A DNA stretch of 64,000 bases from Ruegeria sp. HKCCD7303 (GCF_013111185.1 NZ_WVRE01000008.1:1-64000), one strand, 5' to 3'; shown: positions 1 through 9,242, counted from the stretch's first letter. Made by a program: numbers and translations. The notes: generated by a model not told the origin, from the sequence alone.

Positions 1-182
1 CATCCACCTTGAAGTTTTTCCATCGTATCAAGATCTCCTGGCATGCGGCTAGGTTTACATCGGTGCTAAAGCATCCGCTCCAATATGCTATAATGGCAGC
101 GCAGATTTCACTGTGAATAATGCCAACAATGTCGATATCATGCGACTCAAATAGTCTAACCAAACATTAGAAAATCTACAGT

Positions 183-1079
183 ATGGATTGGTTACACCTT
201 CCTCCGATGAACGCTTTGCGTGCCTTCTCAGCGGTTGCGGAAGCAGGGAGTTACACCGTGGCAGCTGAACGCTTGAACGTGACCCAAGCGGCTGTCAGCC
301 AGCAGGTGAAATCGTTGGAAAGGCATTTGGGTGTAGCTCTCGTTGCCAGACGTGGGCGCAGCATCGAATTGACAGAGCCAGGCATCATTCTTTCACGTGA
401 ACTGGGTATCGGCTTTGAAATTATCGGAAGGGGTGTCGAACGACTGGCAGAACACACAGCGCAGCGCCCCGTTCAAGTGACCATGTCACCAGCATTCGCG
501 GTGGAGTGGCTATTGCCGAGAATGGCAGAGTTTCAACGTGAACATCCAGAGATCACTTTGATGCTGAACCCAACCTCGGAACTGGTTCAGATAAGACCAG
601 GTGGTATCGATGTCGCCATTCGGTATCACGACAGACGCATGCCGAGAAAAGAAGAGGATACTGTCCTTGTTTCCGACATGGTCGTGATCGGGACACCTTC
701 ACTGGTGGAAGGCCAAGATCTGCGTGACCCGGCCTCTCTGACAAAACTGCCTTGGTTGCAGGAACTGGGCACCAACGAAGCGGCCGACTGGTTCACCTAT
801 CATGGGGTCGTACCTCTCGAGCCATTGACGATAAATCACATGCCGGGGAACCTGATCATGACTGCGGTTCGCCGGGGTGACGGTATCACGTATTCTGCCA
901 GAGCTTTTTTCGAGGACGATCTGTCATCTGGTCGGATGATTGAATTGTTCTCTGAGCCTCTCTTCGGCGTCTATTACATCCAGACGCAGGCAGAATTTCA
1001 GCGTCCCGAGGCTAAGGTGTTCGTCAACTGGCTTATATCTCAGTCGCAAGTCGTATCGGCAAACACGTCCGAAAACTGA
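183..1079 (+). CDS. LysR-family transcriptional regulator (GcvA-like)
   Basis: The protein has 298 residues, normal for LysR regulators. A winged helix-turn-helix occupies about residues 9-68, with the typical AAERLNVTQAAVSQQVKSLE core, followed by a periplasmic-binding-protein-like effector domain to about residue 290. The PMNALRAFSAVAEAGS start resembles the GcvA/AmpR branch. The flavin monooxygenase gene downstream is convergent, so it is not an obvious divergent target. The 182 bases upstream contain no gene I can support, so the regulated gene may lie left of the window. The family is certain; the effector is unknown. Confidence 0.9.
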   Translation: MDWLHLPPMNALRAFSAVAEAGSYTVAAERLNVTQAAVSQQVKSLERHLGVALVARRGRSIELTEPGIILSRELGIGFEIIGRGVERLAEHTAQRPVQVTMSPAFAVEWLLPRMAEFQREHPEITLMLNPTSELVQIRPGGIDVAIRYHDRRMPRKEEDTVLVSDMVVIGTPSLVEGQDLRDPASLTKLPWLQELGTNEAADWFTYHGVVPLEPLTINHMPGNLIMTAVRRGDGITYSARAFFEDDLSSGRMIELFSEPLFGVYYIQTQAEFQRPEAKVFVNWLISQSQVVSANTSEN

Positions 1080-1134
1080 TCCAGTTGCAGTTGGAAACTT
1101 TCGAACCAAGCTAGGCTCGAGGCTGTCGCGCACC

Positions 1135-2367
1135 TCATTTGTTCGAAGTGCAAATCAAGTGATCAACTACGTACTCCGCGTCCTCGCCCACGCCATAAAA
1201 CAGGCCAGACCCTTGTGTATGCATCCAATGCAGTCCGCAGAAGTACAGGCCTGCTATATCCGTAGTACCTCGCTCATATAGCGGATAGCCAGTCTCATCG
1301 AAGACTGGCAAGTCGATCCATCCAAAATCGCGGTGAAACCCAGTTGCGTATATGACGGTTGAAACATTTGCTGCAGCCAAGTCGAAGAACGGTGGTTCAG
1401 GTTTGGGCTGCCAGTTGATCGGGACAACAATTTCCTTGGGATCATCGAGTCCATTCTCTGCAACAAACGTGTCGATGCTCTCCATTTCCGCGCGACACAC
1501 ATCGTCCACTGCCTTGAGCGTCTCTTCAAGGCCGCCCGCCAAAATCAGACACCCGTCTTGAACACCCTCAACCTTGCTGTGTAGCTTGACCCCGTCGAGC
1601 GCCATCTGGCGCAGATCAATTGTACGACCGCTCTCTCGCCCAGAGAGATGTGGATGGGCTTTGAACCGGATAGTTGTCCCTTTGGGATGGTCTTTCACCG
1701 CCATGTTCATGTACCCAGTCGCCAAGTCCCATTCAAAAATGTCGCGCCCCCTATAGCGACGTGGGATGCGGCCAGCACTGCCCACTGCGAGATGTATGTC
1801 GCGCCCGGATAAGTGCAGGTCCTCAGCGACCTGACACCCTGACTGACCACTTCCAATAATGAATACCGCACCATCCGGTAGGCTCGCTGAGTTGCGATAG
1901 TCACAAGTATGTATGCCAGTAACCCTTTCAGGCAGATCGTAATGCCAACTTGGTATATTCGGGTGTTGATGCGTGCCGACGGTGACGATCAAGTTCTGCG
2001 CTCTGATTTCGCCATCTGATGTGGTTAGTTTGAACCGACCCGGTCCTGCACTTGCCTCGATTCTAGCCACCTCGACGCCCCCTCGATAGGGCGGACCAAA
2101 ACTGCTCGCATAGTCTTCAATGTACTTGACGATCTCATCGCGGAGCATGAAACCATCGGGATCATCCCCATCGTAATGGAAACCAGGAAGTCGGCAGAGT
2201 TTGTTAGGAGAGACAAGGCAGAACGAGTCCCAACGGTTACGCCATGTATCGCCAATCTGCCCGCGGTCCAAAACAACGTGATCATGACCAGCCTGTTTTA
2301 AGTGCCAGCTAACAGAAAGACCAGCTTGACCTCCGCCCACAACCACAGTGTCAATCAGGGTGTACAT
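1135..2367 (-). CDS. FAD/NAD(P)-dependent oxidoreductase, flavin-monooxygenase type
   Basis: The protein has 410 residues. An FAD-binding Rossmann motif (VVVGGGQAGLSVSWHLKQAG, residues about 9-28) is followed near residue 170 by a second dinucleotide site (VFIIGSGQSGCQVAEDL), the layout of class B flavoprotein monooxygenases of the CzcO/TrkA type. The hallmark FxGxxxHxxx(F/Y) fingerprint is only partly recognisable (TGIHTCDY), so the substrate class is open. An AGAGAGG ribosome site precedes the ATG. It lies convergent to the LysR gene and has no operon partner. It could act on an amine or sulfur compound or a small ketone; that is inference. Confidence 0.8.
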   Translation of the reverse strand: MYTLIDTVVVGGGQAGLSVSWHLKQAGHDHVVLDRGQIGDTWRNRWDSFCLVSPNKLCRLPGFHYDGDDPDGFMLRDEIVKYIEDYASSFGPPYRGGVEVARIEASAGPGRFKLTTSDGEIRAQNLIVTVGTHQHPNIPSWHYDLPERVTGIHTCDYRNSASLPDGAVFIIGSGQSGCQVAEDLHLSGRDIHLAVGSAGRIPRRYRGRDIFEWDLATGYMNMAVKDHPKGTTIRFKAHPHLSGRESGRTIDLRQMALDGVKLHSKVEGVQDGCLILAGGLEETLKAVDDVCRAEMESIDTFVAENGLDDPKEIVVPINWQPKPEPPFFDLAAANVSTVIYATGFHRDFGWIDLPVFDETGYPLYERGTTDIAGLYFCGLHWMHTQGSGLFYGVGEDAEYVVDHLICTSNK

Positions 2368-2425
2368 AGCAGCAAACCTCTCTATGGAACTCTATCGGCG
2401 ACAGCTAGTTGCTTCAACGTATCAA

Positions 2426-2488
2426 TGTCCGCTCAGGGCTCGGAGCAGACATTCGCTGCACCAGGCCTAATTGACTGCTCCGCGGACG
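2426..2488 (-). repeat. Intergenic two-hairpin repeat, copy A
   Basis: Reverse-orientation, diverged copy of the dispersed repeat best seen at 14190-14264. It keeps the GGGCTC..AGCAGAC..TTCGCTGC core and the terminal GACTGCTCCGCGGAC-like arm. It fills the gap between the flavin monooxygenase and the cyclase gene. Confidence 0.6.
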
Positions 2489-2526
2489 AAGCCGCCGGAC
2501 TGCATAGCCTGCTTGATTTTGTTTTC

Positions 2527-4236
2527 TCAGATTGGAAGGCCTGCTCTTAGCCATCCATCCCTCCATTGCTCCGAGCATTCGGGAACGCTGAAAATGGGGA
2601 GTCTCGTTTGTTCTTTAATGTCTAGATCCGGACGAAGCTCCTTCAGTTCAGATACCGCAGCCCTCGCTGACTCTAGGTCTCCGTTTTGAGCCAATGATGC
2701 GATGAGCATGAGATGCGTAATCACGAATTTCGCCCTAATGGCCAAGGCGTTTCGATTGGCCTCAACGGCTTCAGCATAGCGGCCAAGTTGGAAAAATGCG
2801 GAGGCCTGCCCGACATAGGCTGCGTGCCGCATCGGATCTTTCGGACTGAGATTGATTGAGTGTGTCGCGTGTTCCAGGGCTTCTTCGGGTCTGTCGAGAA
2901 AACTCAGATTGATGCTAGCGAGCATGTGAACGGTCGCAGCGTTTGGATTTTCGGCCAATGCTTGTTTGAAAACTGCGCGAGCTCGCGGCAAGTCTTGTGC
3001 AAGCATAGAGATCGAGTGTGCGGCGTAGGCCAACGCAATTCCATCTGCGCGATCGCTCAACAATACACGTTCTGCTGCAGCAACAGCTGCCTTCGGCCCT
3101 TCGTCAATCGGTTTCAGTCCCTGCACCATTCTTTGGATATGCAACCACGCAAGTAATCCAGCTGCCGACGAATAATCAGGATCGCGCTCCAACGCCAGAC
3201 GCGTAAGGCGAATGGCCTCACGGTTGTCTTCGTCCGTCAGCAGGTGAAAATGTGACTGGGCCCTAAGATAAAGTTCATAAGCGTCGAGATCTTCTGTCGG
3301 TTTCGCCCGAGCGCGAACTGTCTCGGCACGGCGAACGGACGGTTCGATCGCCGTAACAACTTCCTGCGTGACCTGATCTTGAAGGTCAAAAACATCGTCC
3401 AGCATCCCATCGAAACGATCGGCCCAAAGATGACTGCCATTCTCTGCATCAATTAGCTGTCCTGTTATCCGAAGACGCTGGCCTGCGCGCCTTACCGAAC
3501 CCTCAAGCACATACCTCACGCCGAGCGCCTGCCCAACTTCGCGAATGTCGGTGCTCTTACCTTTAAAAGTAAAAGATGAGTTTCGCGCTACGACCATCAA
3601 CCAACGAAAACGAGACAACTCTGTTATGATGTCCTCGGTAATTCCATCAGCGAAAAACTCTTGTTCCGGGTCGCCTGACATATTGTCAAACGGCAGCACA
3701 GCAATACCGGGTTTCTCAGATTTGACAGTTGCACTTGTAGCCGTCGAACCGACAGGCCACTGCCACACGCCAACTGGGCGTGCAATGTTCTTCAACTCAG
3801 TCTTCCGACCGCCAGAGAACGAGGCGGCGGCTTTCCGGTCTAGGCTGTTGTGTGCTGTGTCTGAAAGCAATATCTGCCCCGGTTCCGCTAATGCCTCGAG
3901 ACGTGCAGCTATGTTGATACCGTCACCGAATATGTCATCGCCTTCCGAAACTACTTCCCCTGTATGTATGCCGATGCGGACTTGAATCTCCTGTGGTCGG
4001 TCAGCCGTCTGAACAGCAATCGCGCATTCTGTCGCAGCCGATGCGGAGCGAAACTCAGCAATCCAGCCGTCACCCATGCTTTTGATCAATCGTCCTTCAT
4101 GAATAGCCAAAGCGGGCATTAGATGATCCTCACGGAAAGCCTTAAGCGCTTTGAGTGTTCCGTCCCTATCCTGATCCATCAACGCCGAGTAACCAGCGAC
4201 ATCAGCCGCCAGCACAGCCGCAAGCCTCTTTTCCAT
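2527..4236 (-). CDS. Class III adenylate/guanylate cyclase with TolB-like and TPR domains
   Basis: The protein has 569 residues. The N-terminal cyclase homology domain (about 1-165) shows both metal-binding aspartates (AADVAGYS and GDGWI) and the INIAARLEAL segment that carries the transition-state Asn and Arg, so it looks catalytically competent. A TolB-like domain follows (about 178-290, IAVLPFDNMSGDPEQEFFADG), then TPR-type helices (about 300-540). The protein has no predicted membrane segment. The start ATG is preceded by GGGGAGAG. It is one of three paralogues in this window (others at 12450-14102 and 21480-23210). The product is presumably cAMP; the signal is unknown. Confidence 0.88.
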   Translation of the reverse strand: MEKRLAAVLAADVAGYSALMDQDRDGTLKALKAFREDHLMPALAIHEGRLIKSMGDGWIAEFRSASAATECAIAVQTADRPQEIQVRIGIHTGEVVSEGDDIFGDGINIAARLEALAEPGQILLSDTAHNSLDRKAAASFSGGRKTELKNIARPVGVWQWPVGSTATSATVKSEKPGIAVLPFDNMSGDPEQEFFADGITEDIITELSRFRWLMVVARNSSFTFKGKSTDIREVGQALGVRYVLEGSVRRAGQRLRITGQLIDAENGSHLWADRFDGMLDDVFDLQDQVTQEVVTAIEPSVRRAETVRARAKPTEDLDAYELYLRAQSHFHLLTDEDNREAIRLTRLALERDPDYSSAAGLLAWLHIQRMVQGLKPIDEGPKAAVAAAERVLLSDRADGIALAYAAHSISMLAQDLPRARAVFKQALAENPNAATVHMLASINLSFLDRPEEALEHATHSINLSPKDPMRHAAYVGQASAFFQLGRYAEAVEANRNALAIRAKFVITHLMLIASLAQNGDLESARAAVSELKELRPDLDIKEQTRLPIFSVPECSEQWRDGWLRAGLPI

Positions 4237-4734
4237 GTTTCTCTCCCCGCTTGTTGGAAGCTAGCCTGCAGAGAGAGCACTGTCAGCCCGGTATTTAGAG
4301 CAAAGTGGTCCCATCAAGAAAGCGCGATCGCTTTGGGCTCTCAACAGACACGGGAGCCCGTGCAGCATGTGTGATCACAAGGCGCCCTGCCCTTCGAGGA
4401 CGACCAAAAGCGGCCGCTTGACCTTGACCTCTGTCGCCGCGGTGCGGCCCGTCAAAGGAGATACTCGTTGCACGAGTGAGGCTGGAAGAGGGACGGAGGT
4501 CCGAAGAGCGCACAAAGCTGCTGTTCGCCGCTGCGCGGCGCTGGGATGTAACCTGAATATCTGGTTCGTGGACAAGGTGGCCGTTGGTTCTATATACAAA
4601 AAGGCCATTCTTGGGTTTAGAGTATGCGGATTTCGTAAAGCGGGCAGGATTATGTGTCTTCTCTTCCGTAAGCACAATATCTCAATTGGCACCCTTATTG
4701 GATGTTGAGGAGGCAGCTACCAATCGAATTTCCA
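4237..4734. other. Gene-free gap with a degenerate repeat copy
   Basis: No convincing gene is present; open frames on both strands lack ribosome sites and family signatures. Positions 4330-4349 match the core of the dispersed intergenic repeat (GCTTTGGGCTC followed by a CAGAC end) with about three mismatches, in reverse orientation. The rest is featureless to me. Confidence 0.5.
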
Positions 4735-5199
4735 TCATATCTTTAGGTCCAGGCGCGGCTTCCAAAACGGGCGGAAGAGTTCAATCTTGGGGCATCGGTT
4801 CATCACGACTTTAAGGCCCGCCGCTTCGGCGAGTTGCGCTGCTTTGTCGTCGTACACACCGATTTGACCCCAAAGAACTTTTGCCCCGATTGCGATAGCC
4901 TTCTCGGCAAAGGCATAAAACTCTTCCTTCGGGCGAAAAACGTCTACCATATCAACATGTTTGTCGATCTCTTCCAGCGAGTGGTAGACCTTGAGCCCTC
5001 TAATTTCCGAAACATTCGGGTTAGGATTCACCGGTAGAATATCATAGCCGATTTCACTCAGCTGTCGCAGAACGCCATAGCTGAATTTCGTTTTGTCCGC
5101 GCTAGCCCCCACCATTGCAATGGTTTTAACCGACTGCAGGATGTCGGCGAGGTATTTGGGGTCGTAATCGTAGATGCGGTCGATATCTGCTTCGGGCAT
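4735..5199 (-). CDS. CoA-binding domain protein (YccU type)
   Basis: The protein has 154 residues, a single Rossmann-like CoA_binding domain with the typical TIAMVGASADKTKFSYGVLR nucleotide loop near residues 28-47 and VNRCPKIE-type C-terminal segment (VVMNRCPKIEL). Members bind CoA or acyl-CoA in vitro but mostly lack a defined reaction. It is the last gene of an operon with the ferredoxin (3-base gap) and the SBP56 protein. This placement suggests a helper role in handling a sulfur or acyl metabolite, which is inference. Confidence 0.85.
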   Translation of the reverse strand: MPEADIDRIYDYDPKYLADILQSVKTIAMVGASADKTKFSYGVLRQLSEIGYDILPVNPNPNVSEIRGLKVYHSLEEIDKHVDMVDVFRPKEEFYAFAEKAIAIGAKVLWGQIGVYDDKAAQLAEAAGLKVVMNRCPKIELFRPFWKPRLDLKI

Positions 5200-5202
5200 C
5201 GG

Positions 5203-5568
5203 TTAACCTTCCTTCGGCGTCGCAATGTCAGCCTTGAGTTCGTGGGGTTTGAGAGGGTCGAGAAACGGATTGCGGTACAGCTTGTCATGGCTCTCGACCC
5301 CGATCTCAAGCGTGATGTCGGATGTCGGACGTGCCACGCAAAGGATCACATAGCCGTTCGCGATTTGCCGATTATTCAGCGCAACCTGTCGGCGTTGATC
5401 GATCGCGCCAGTCTGTAGTTTTGCCGCGCAGGTAATGCAGCCGCCATACTTGCACCCAAAAGGCAAGTCGACGCCCTGTTCTCTCAGCGTTTCCAGAAGT
5501 GGACGCCGCGCATCCACACAGTATTGCGCGCCATCTCTGTTCGCGATCGTCACGGTATACACAGTCAT
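5203..5568 (-). CDS. 2Fe-2S plant-type ferredoxin
   Basis: The protein has 121 residues from the ATG at 5568, which overlaps the SBP56 stop codon as ATGA; an upstream in-frame start inside that gene is less likely. The cluster ligands are visible as CKYGGCITC followed by a distal Cys in YVILCVARP, the order of plant-type [2Fe-2S] ferredoxins and the reductase domains of Rieske-type and aromatic oxygenases. It presumably passes electrons to or from a redox partner. No partner reductase is adjacent, so it may serve the SBP56 protein or a distant enzyme. Translational coupling argues for the former. Confidence 0.88.
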   Translation of the reverse strand: MTVYTVTIANRDGAQYCVDARRPLLETLREQGVDLPFGCKYGGCITCAAKLQTGAIDQRRQVALNNRQIANGYVILCVARPTSDITLEIGVESHDKLYRNPFLDPLKPHELKADIATPKEG

Positions 5569-6920
5569 AGCCAGATGTCGCTTGTGCAATCACCGCCCGG
5601 ATATCGGCTCTCGTGACAGCGCGATGGCCCATTCGGTTCTTTGCCAAAGTCCACAATGAAATCCTCGTTGATCTTCATGCCACCGTTTTCAGGGTCGCAA
5701 TCGATCATCACCATAACCCCGCCCTTTTCGCGGATCTCGGGATAGAACTGGTTATCCCAAGTCGAGAACAGCGAGGTCGTGACATAAAGCCTTCGTCCGT
5801 CGAGAGAGAGCTGGAACATTTGCGGACCACCCGCGACCTCAACCCCATTAACTATCGGAGCTTTACCCAAAAGCCCTCCCATAAACACTTGGCCGGTTAG
5901 CTTGGGATTATGCGGGTCGGTGATGTCATACTGGCGCATATCTCCATGCAGCCAATTGTTCAGGTACAAGTATTTGTCGTCCATCGAGATCAGGATCGCC
6001 GACATTACCCCCGGCAACGGGATCGGCCATTCGGGGTGCATCTCGTTTTCCACGTCGATGATCTTTTCCCACTGCCACTTTTTGGCATCGTCTTGCCACC
6101 AATGGATCACATTGGTCGAAAGAGCTGCGCCACAGAACCCATGCGTGCTGTTGGGGTCATGGTGGAACTTGACTTCCAGTGGCAACAGCCCGTCTTCACC
6201 CAAATAGAAACTTTCGACCGGTTCGCGCTTTTCGAAATTCCAAAAATGCAGCTCCCGCCCATATTTCAGATGGCCCACTTCTTCCAGATCGAAGCCCGGC
6301 ATGAAGGTATTGGGCGCAGCCCATTCGGAACTGACCATCACGTTGTGGCGTGGTTGGTACCAGAAGTCATAGCCGAATTTAATATCTCCCATCGAGGTTT
6401 CCCAGCGACCGACGATGTTGAACTCTTTGTCGAGATGCAGATAGCCTCCAGGAGCCTCACCCTTGGCATTTCCAAGGAAGGAAATGATAATTTCCGAGCC
6501 CAAACAATGCACCGTATGCGGGCCCGATAAATCTGCCTTGGCCTTGATTTCGGCCCCGTCGATGACCTTATGCAACCGCGGCGCACGCGGGTCAGTGGCT
6601 GTATCAACGATGTGAAGGTTGTTAGAGCGTACGCCCGGCAGGATCAGGTATTTGCGGGACATCGAGCCGTCGTCGTGACAGGACGAACAGGCGTTCCACC
6701 CCATGTGGTGAAGCTCGTCCCCAATCCCCGGCATTTCCAGCCTATGGATTACCTGAGAATAGGTCGGGCTGTCAGGGTCGACATCCACTGTAGCAAGATA
6801 ATCAGGTTTCTGGATCCCTGTCCCGGTGTAGATGGCGATCGTGTAGAGTAGCTTTTCTCGGGGGGCTTTGATGGCTTCTTGCGGACTCTTGAAGCCCGGT
6901 CCACAGCATTGTCCATACAT
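5565..6920 (-). CDS. mtoX: Selenium-binding protein 56 family, methanethiol oxidase-like
   Basis: The protein has 451 residues from the ATG at 6920, which has a GGGAGGAG ribosome site seven bases upstream; a start 51 bases earlier lacks one. It is strongly SBP56/SELENBP1-like throughout: CCGPGFKSP start, APREKLLY, PDYLATVDVDPDSP, DELHHMGWNACSSCHDD. Family members bind copper and oxidise methanethiol to formaldehyde, sulfide and peroxide. Unlike the Hyphomicrobium enzyme described as periplasmic, no signal peptide is visible here, so it looks cytoplasmic like the animal proteins. It is the first gene of an operon with ferredoxin and CoA-binding genes, divergent from an IclR regulator. Confidence 0.85.
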   Translation of the reverse strand: MYGQCCGPGFKSPQEAIKAPREKLLYTIAIYTGTGIQKPDYLATVDVDPDSPTYSQVIHRLEMPGIGDELHHMGWNACSSCHDDGSMSRKYLILPGVRSNNLHIVDTATDPRAPRLHKVIDGAEIKAKADLSGPHTVHCLGSEIIISFLGNAKGEAPGGYLHLDKEFNIVGRWETSMGDIKFGYDFWYQPRHNVMVSSEWAAPNTFMPGFDLEEVGHLKYGRELHFWNFEKREPVESFYLGEDGLLPLEVKFHHDPNSTHGFCGAALSTNVIHWWQDDAKKWQWEKIIDVENEMHPEWPIPLPGVMSAILISMDDKYLYLNNWLHGDMRQYDITDPHNPKLTGQVFMGGLLGKAPIVNGVEVAGGPQMFQLSLDGRRLYVTTSLFSTWDNQFYPEIREKGGVMVMIDCDPENGGMKINEDFIVDFGKEPNGPSRCHESRYPGGDCTSDIWL

Positions 6921-6990
6921 CGTATGCTCCTCCCTTGATTCCCCAAATTGTATCGTATATCGAAAAATCAATTATCATAAAGTGAGAAAA
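6921..6990. promoter_or_regulatory. Divergent promoter region between SBP56 operon and IclR gene
   Basis: This 70-base AT-rich spacer separates two divergently transcribed genes. It contains a repeated TATCG element (TATCGTATATCGA, about 6950-6962) and a second AT-rich stretch. The arrangement is the usual place for an IclR-type operator, but I cannot define the exact site. Confidence 0.45.
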
Positions 6991-7752
6991 ATGCATCTCG
7001 AACGATTAGCGCTGGTTTTGGAAATCGTGGGTCAAAAAGGACGTGCGTCCGTAGCGGATATATGTGCTCAGTCCGATATACCTAAACCGACGGCCTACAG
7101 GCTGGTTCAAGACCTTGTTTCGTCCGGCCTCCTTGAATCACCAACCCGCGGAGAGTTCGCGATTGGGAATAGGCTAAAGCGTATCACGTTGAGCGATCAC
7201 TCTGATCCCGCTCTTTTGCAAGTGATTGCGCCTGTCCTATCTGGCGCCGCGAATGACTATGGCGCTGCATTTTTCTTGTCTCGGCTACGGGGCCATTGGG
7301 TCGAGATTATTCATGTGGAGACACCGCAGACGGGCGTGTCTTTTCTTCATCCAGGTATGGGCAAACGACCAATGCACGCGTGCTCTTGCGCCAAGGCAAT
7401 CGCCGCCGTTTCGCCTGAACTGCTGTCTCAAGACCGATTGGATGGGCAGCTTAAGCAGTACACAGATCGCACGATTACAGACCCCAAGGATCTGGCCGCG
7501 GAACTCGATGTCATTCGAGCCAAAGGGTATGCCGAATGTGTTGAAGAGCTCGAGCGCGGAATCAGTTCTGTCGCTACAACGCTGACCAAGACAGGTGTTG
7601 GTGCGACGCTTTCAATCGGCGCTACGGCGTCTCTTCGGGTGTTTACACCTTCCGAGCGAGAAAAGATTGGCCATACACTTACCACAATGTCACACGAACT
7701 TGCTCGCGCGCTAGGATGGGGTGAAGCAGATGAAGAAAGGATATCCGCTTAG
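6991..7752 (+). CDS. IclR-family transcriptional regulator
   Basis: The protein has 253 residues from the ATG at 6991 (MHLERLALVLEIV). The open frame extends upstream across the SBP56 start, but those residues do not resemble the family. An N-terminal winged helix (RASVADICAQSDIPKPTAYR, about residues 18-37) precedes the IclR effector domain, which contains the characteristic HACSCAKAI segment. It is divergent from the SBP56 operon across 70 bases, so it most likely controls that operon, itself or the monooxygenase gene downstream. The effector is unknown; a C1-sulfur metabolite is a reasonable guess. Confidence 0.9.
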   Translation: MHLERLALVLEIVGQKGRASVADICAQSDIPKPTAYRLVQDLVSSGLLESPTRGEFAIGNRLKRITLSDHSDPALLQVIAPVLSGAANDYGAAFFLSRLRGHWVEIIHVETPQTGVSFLHPGMGKRPMHACSCAKAIAAVSPELLSQDRLDGQLKQYTDRTITDPKDLAAELDVIRAKGYAECVEELERGISSVATTLTKTGVGATLSIGATASLRVFTPSEREKIGHTLTTMSHELARALGWGEADEERISA

Positions 7753-7848
7753 GTTCATGGGTATCGCAGTGCTTTAGGTTTATACCATCCAGCAGGACAG
7801 GTGTGTTTTGCGACCTTCGCCGCTTTCAGGTCAATGAGGGAGACAAAT

Positions 7849-8202
7849 ATGGACGATGCAATGTTTGGTGGGTTCTTCGTGATCAACGTAAAACCTGAGT
7901 ATCGGCAGCCCTTTTTGGACGCCAGCATCTTCCAAGCGCAAAATGTTGTCAGTGAAGAACCCGAAGTTTTCCAGTTTCATATTATGGTGGATGAAACAAA
8001 CCCAAATCGTTTCTATTTCTACGAAGTGTTCCGGAACGAAGCCGCAGTCCAGGATCATTGGGAATCTGAAACCTTCAATAACTGGTTAAACACTGTCCGA
8101 AAGATGCTGGATGGAGAGATCGAACTTGTTGCTAGGATGCGCTCGCTTTTTCCGACGCCAAAAGGTTTCGAGGCGCAAAAAGCAAGCCTGCTACTATGGT
8201 AA
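7849..8202 (+). CDS. Putative quinol/antibiotic-biosynthesis monooxygenase (ABM domain)
   Basis: The protein has 117 residues from the ATG at 7849, which has GAGGGAGA six bases upstream; an earlier in-frame start lacks a site. The sequence is a ferredoxin-like alpha/beta-barrel of the ABM/YgiN type: GGFFVINVKPEYRQPFLDA, then EEPEVFQFHIMVDE, then FYFYEVFRNEAAVQDHWESE with the conserved His-Trp. Such proteins are small cofactor-free oxygenases or aldehyde/quinone handlers. It lies about 96 bases downstream of the IclR gene in the same direction and may be co-regulated. Confidence 0.75.
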   Translation: MDDAMFGGFFVINVKPEYRQPFLDASIFQAQNVVSEEPEVFQFHIMVDETNPNRFYFYEVFRNEAAVQDHWESETFNNWLNTVRKMLDGEIELVARMRSLFPTPKGFEAQKASLLLW

Positions 8203-8254
8203 AATTGACCGACGTTTGAAACTACCACCGGTACGAGAAAATTATGAGATTTGG

Positions 8255-8332
8255 TGCTTGTCCGCTTTGGGCTCGAAGAGGACGTTCGCCGCACTTTACA
8301 GGAGTGACTGCTTACTTCGCACAAGCAGTCAC
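8255..8332 (-). repeat. Intergenic two-hairpin repeat, copy C
   Basis: Reverse-orientation copy. The core GTCCGCTTTGGGCTCGAAG is followed by GACGTTCGCCGC and a second hairpin with an eight-base stem GACTGCTT/AAGCAGTC. It lies in the roughly 300-base gap between the ABM gene and the integrase gene, which otherwise holds nothing I can support. Confidence 0.7.
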
Positions 8333-8508
8333 ATGGGAGTGATGACGCCCCAGCTACTGACCTGAGCCCGGCGATCCGGGCGGGAGCTTCAACTCAATCG
8401 ACAACGATGGTGACGCTCGTCTCGGCTCAGAAGCCCAGTGGATGGTCAACACTCATGCGACAATCGCCAGTCACGAAAAGCGGGCGACTCTTGCCGCCCG
8501 CTCAATCT

Positions 8509-9141
8509 TCACACGTCGATCTTTTCTGCGATACTCAGCGCGTCTTCTAATTCAACGCCAAGATATCGAACTGTGCTGTCAACCTTGGTGTGGCCAAGCA
8601 AAAGCTGCACCGCGCGTAGATTGCCTGTTTTCCGGTAGATCAGTGCCGCTTTTGTGCGTCTCAGCGAATGCGTGCCGTAACCGCTCGGCTCCAAACCAAT
8701 CGCCGACACCCAATCGAGGACCAGACGCGCGTACTGTCGTGTCGATATATGCGGCCTTTCGTGGAAGCGGCTTGGGAAAAGGAAAGTGCGCCCAAGCATC
8801 TCCGGGCGACATATCCAGGTACAGACGGACTGGCGGGTGTTTTCCGAGACCTCGAATTGGACCGGCCGTTTTGTTTTGCTCTGGACAACTGTCACGCGTT
8901 CGCGGACACGATCACCAGTAACAAGATCGGCTACGTTCAATCGAACGAGATCGCAGCCTCGCAGCTTGCTATCGATCGCAAGATTGAAGAGTGCCAAATC
9001 CCTGAGATTGTCCGAGAGTTCAAGCCGGGCGCGGATGGCCCAGACCTGCTTCGCGAGAAGCGGGCGTTTCTGGCCTATAAGGCGACCTTTGTTCCACGGC
9101 GGGCGCTTCGGTGTGATGGCAGGAAGTTGAATAATGGACAT
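8509..9141 (-). CDS. Tyrosine recombinase/integrase, catalytic-domain-only form
   Basis: The protein has 210 residues from the ATG at 9141, which has GGAGGA at good spacing; an upstream in-frame start lacks one. The full catalytic set is visible: Arg in SKLRGCDLVRL, Lys in QSKTKRP, HSLRR, the LLGHTKVDSTVRYLG His and the nucleophile Tyr. The N-terminal core-binding domain is much shorter than in phage integrases. Similar stand-alone recombinases are frequent in this bacterial group, often without a recognisable element. No attachment sites or cargo genes are evident, so it may be a remnant or a solo recombinase. Confidence 0.85.
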   Translation of the reverse strand: MSIIQLPAITPKRPPWNKGRLIGQKRPLLAKQVWAIRARLELSDNLRDLALFNLAIDSKLRGCDLVRLNVADLVTGDRVRERVTVVQSKTKRPVQFEVSENTRQSVCTWICRPEMLGRTFLFPSRFHERPHISTRQYARLVLDWVSAIGLEPSGYGTHSLRRTKAALIYRKTGNLRAVQLLLGHTKVDSTVRYLGVELEDALSIAEKIDV

Positions 9142-9242
9142 CGATTGTCCTCCATCCTTCCCTCCCTCTCCAGGCACCGACACCATGTCGACCAACTGAC
9201 TCTATCAAGGAGCAAAATGGCAGGTGTCATCAGCTTACCCGA

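Noticed and set aside
940-1281. Plus-strand frame overlapping the LysR end
   Set aside because: It is a shadow of two real genes on opposite strands, with no family signature.
4295-4708. Overlapping open frames on both strands
   Set aside because: No ribosome sites, no family resemblance and composition like the surrounding gap; part is a degenerate repeat.
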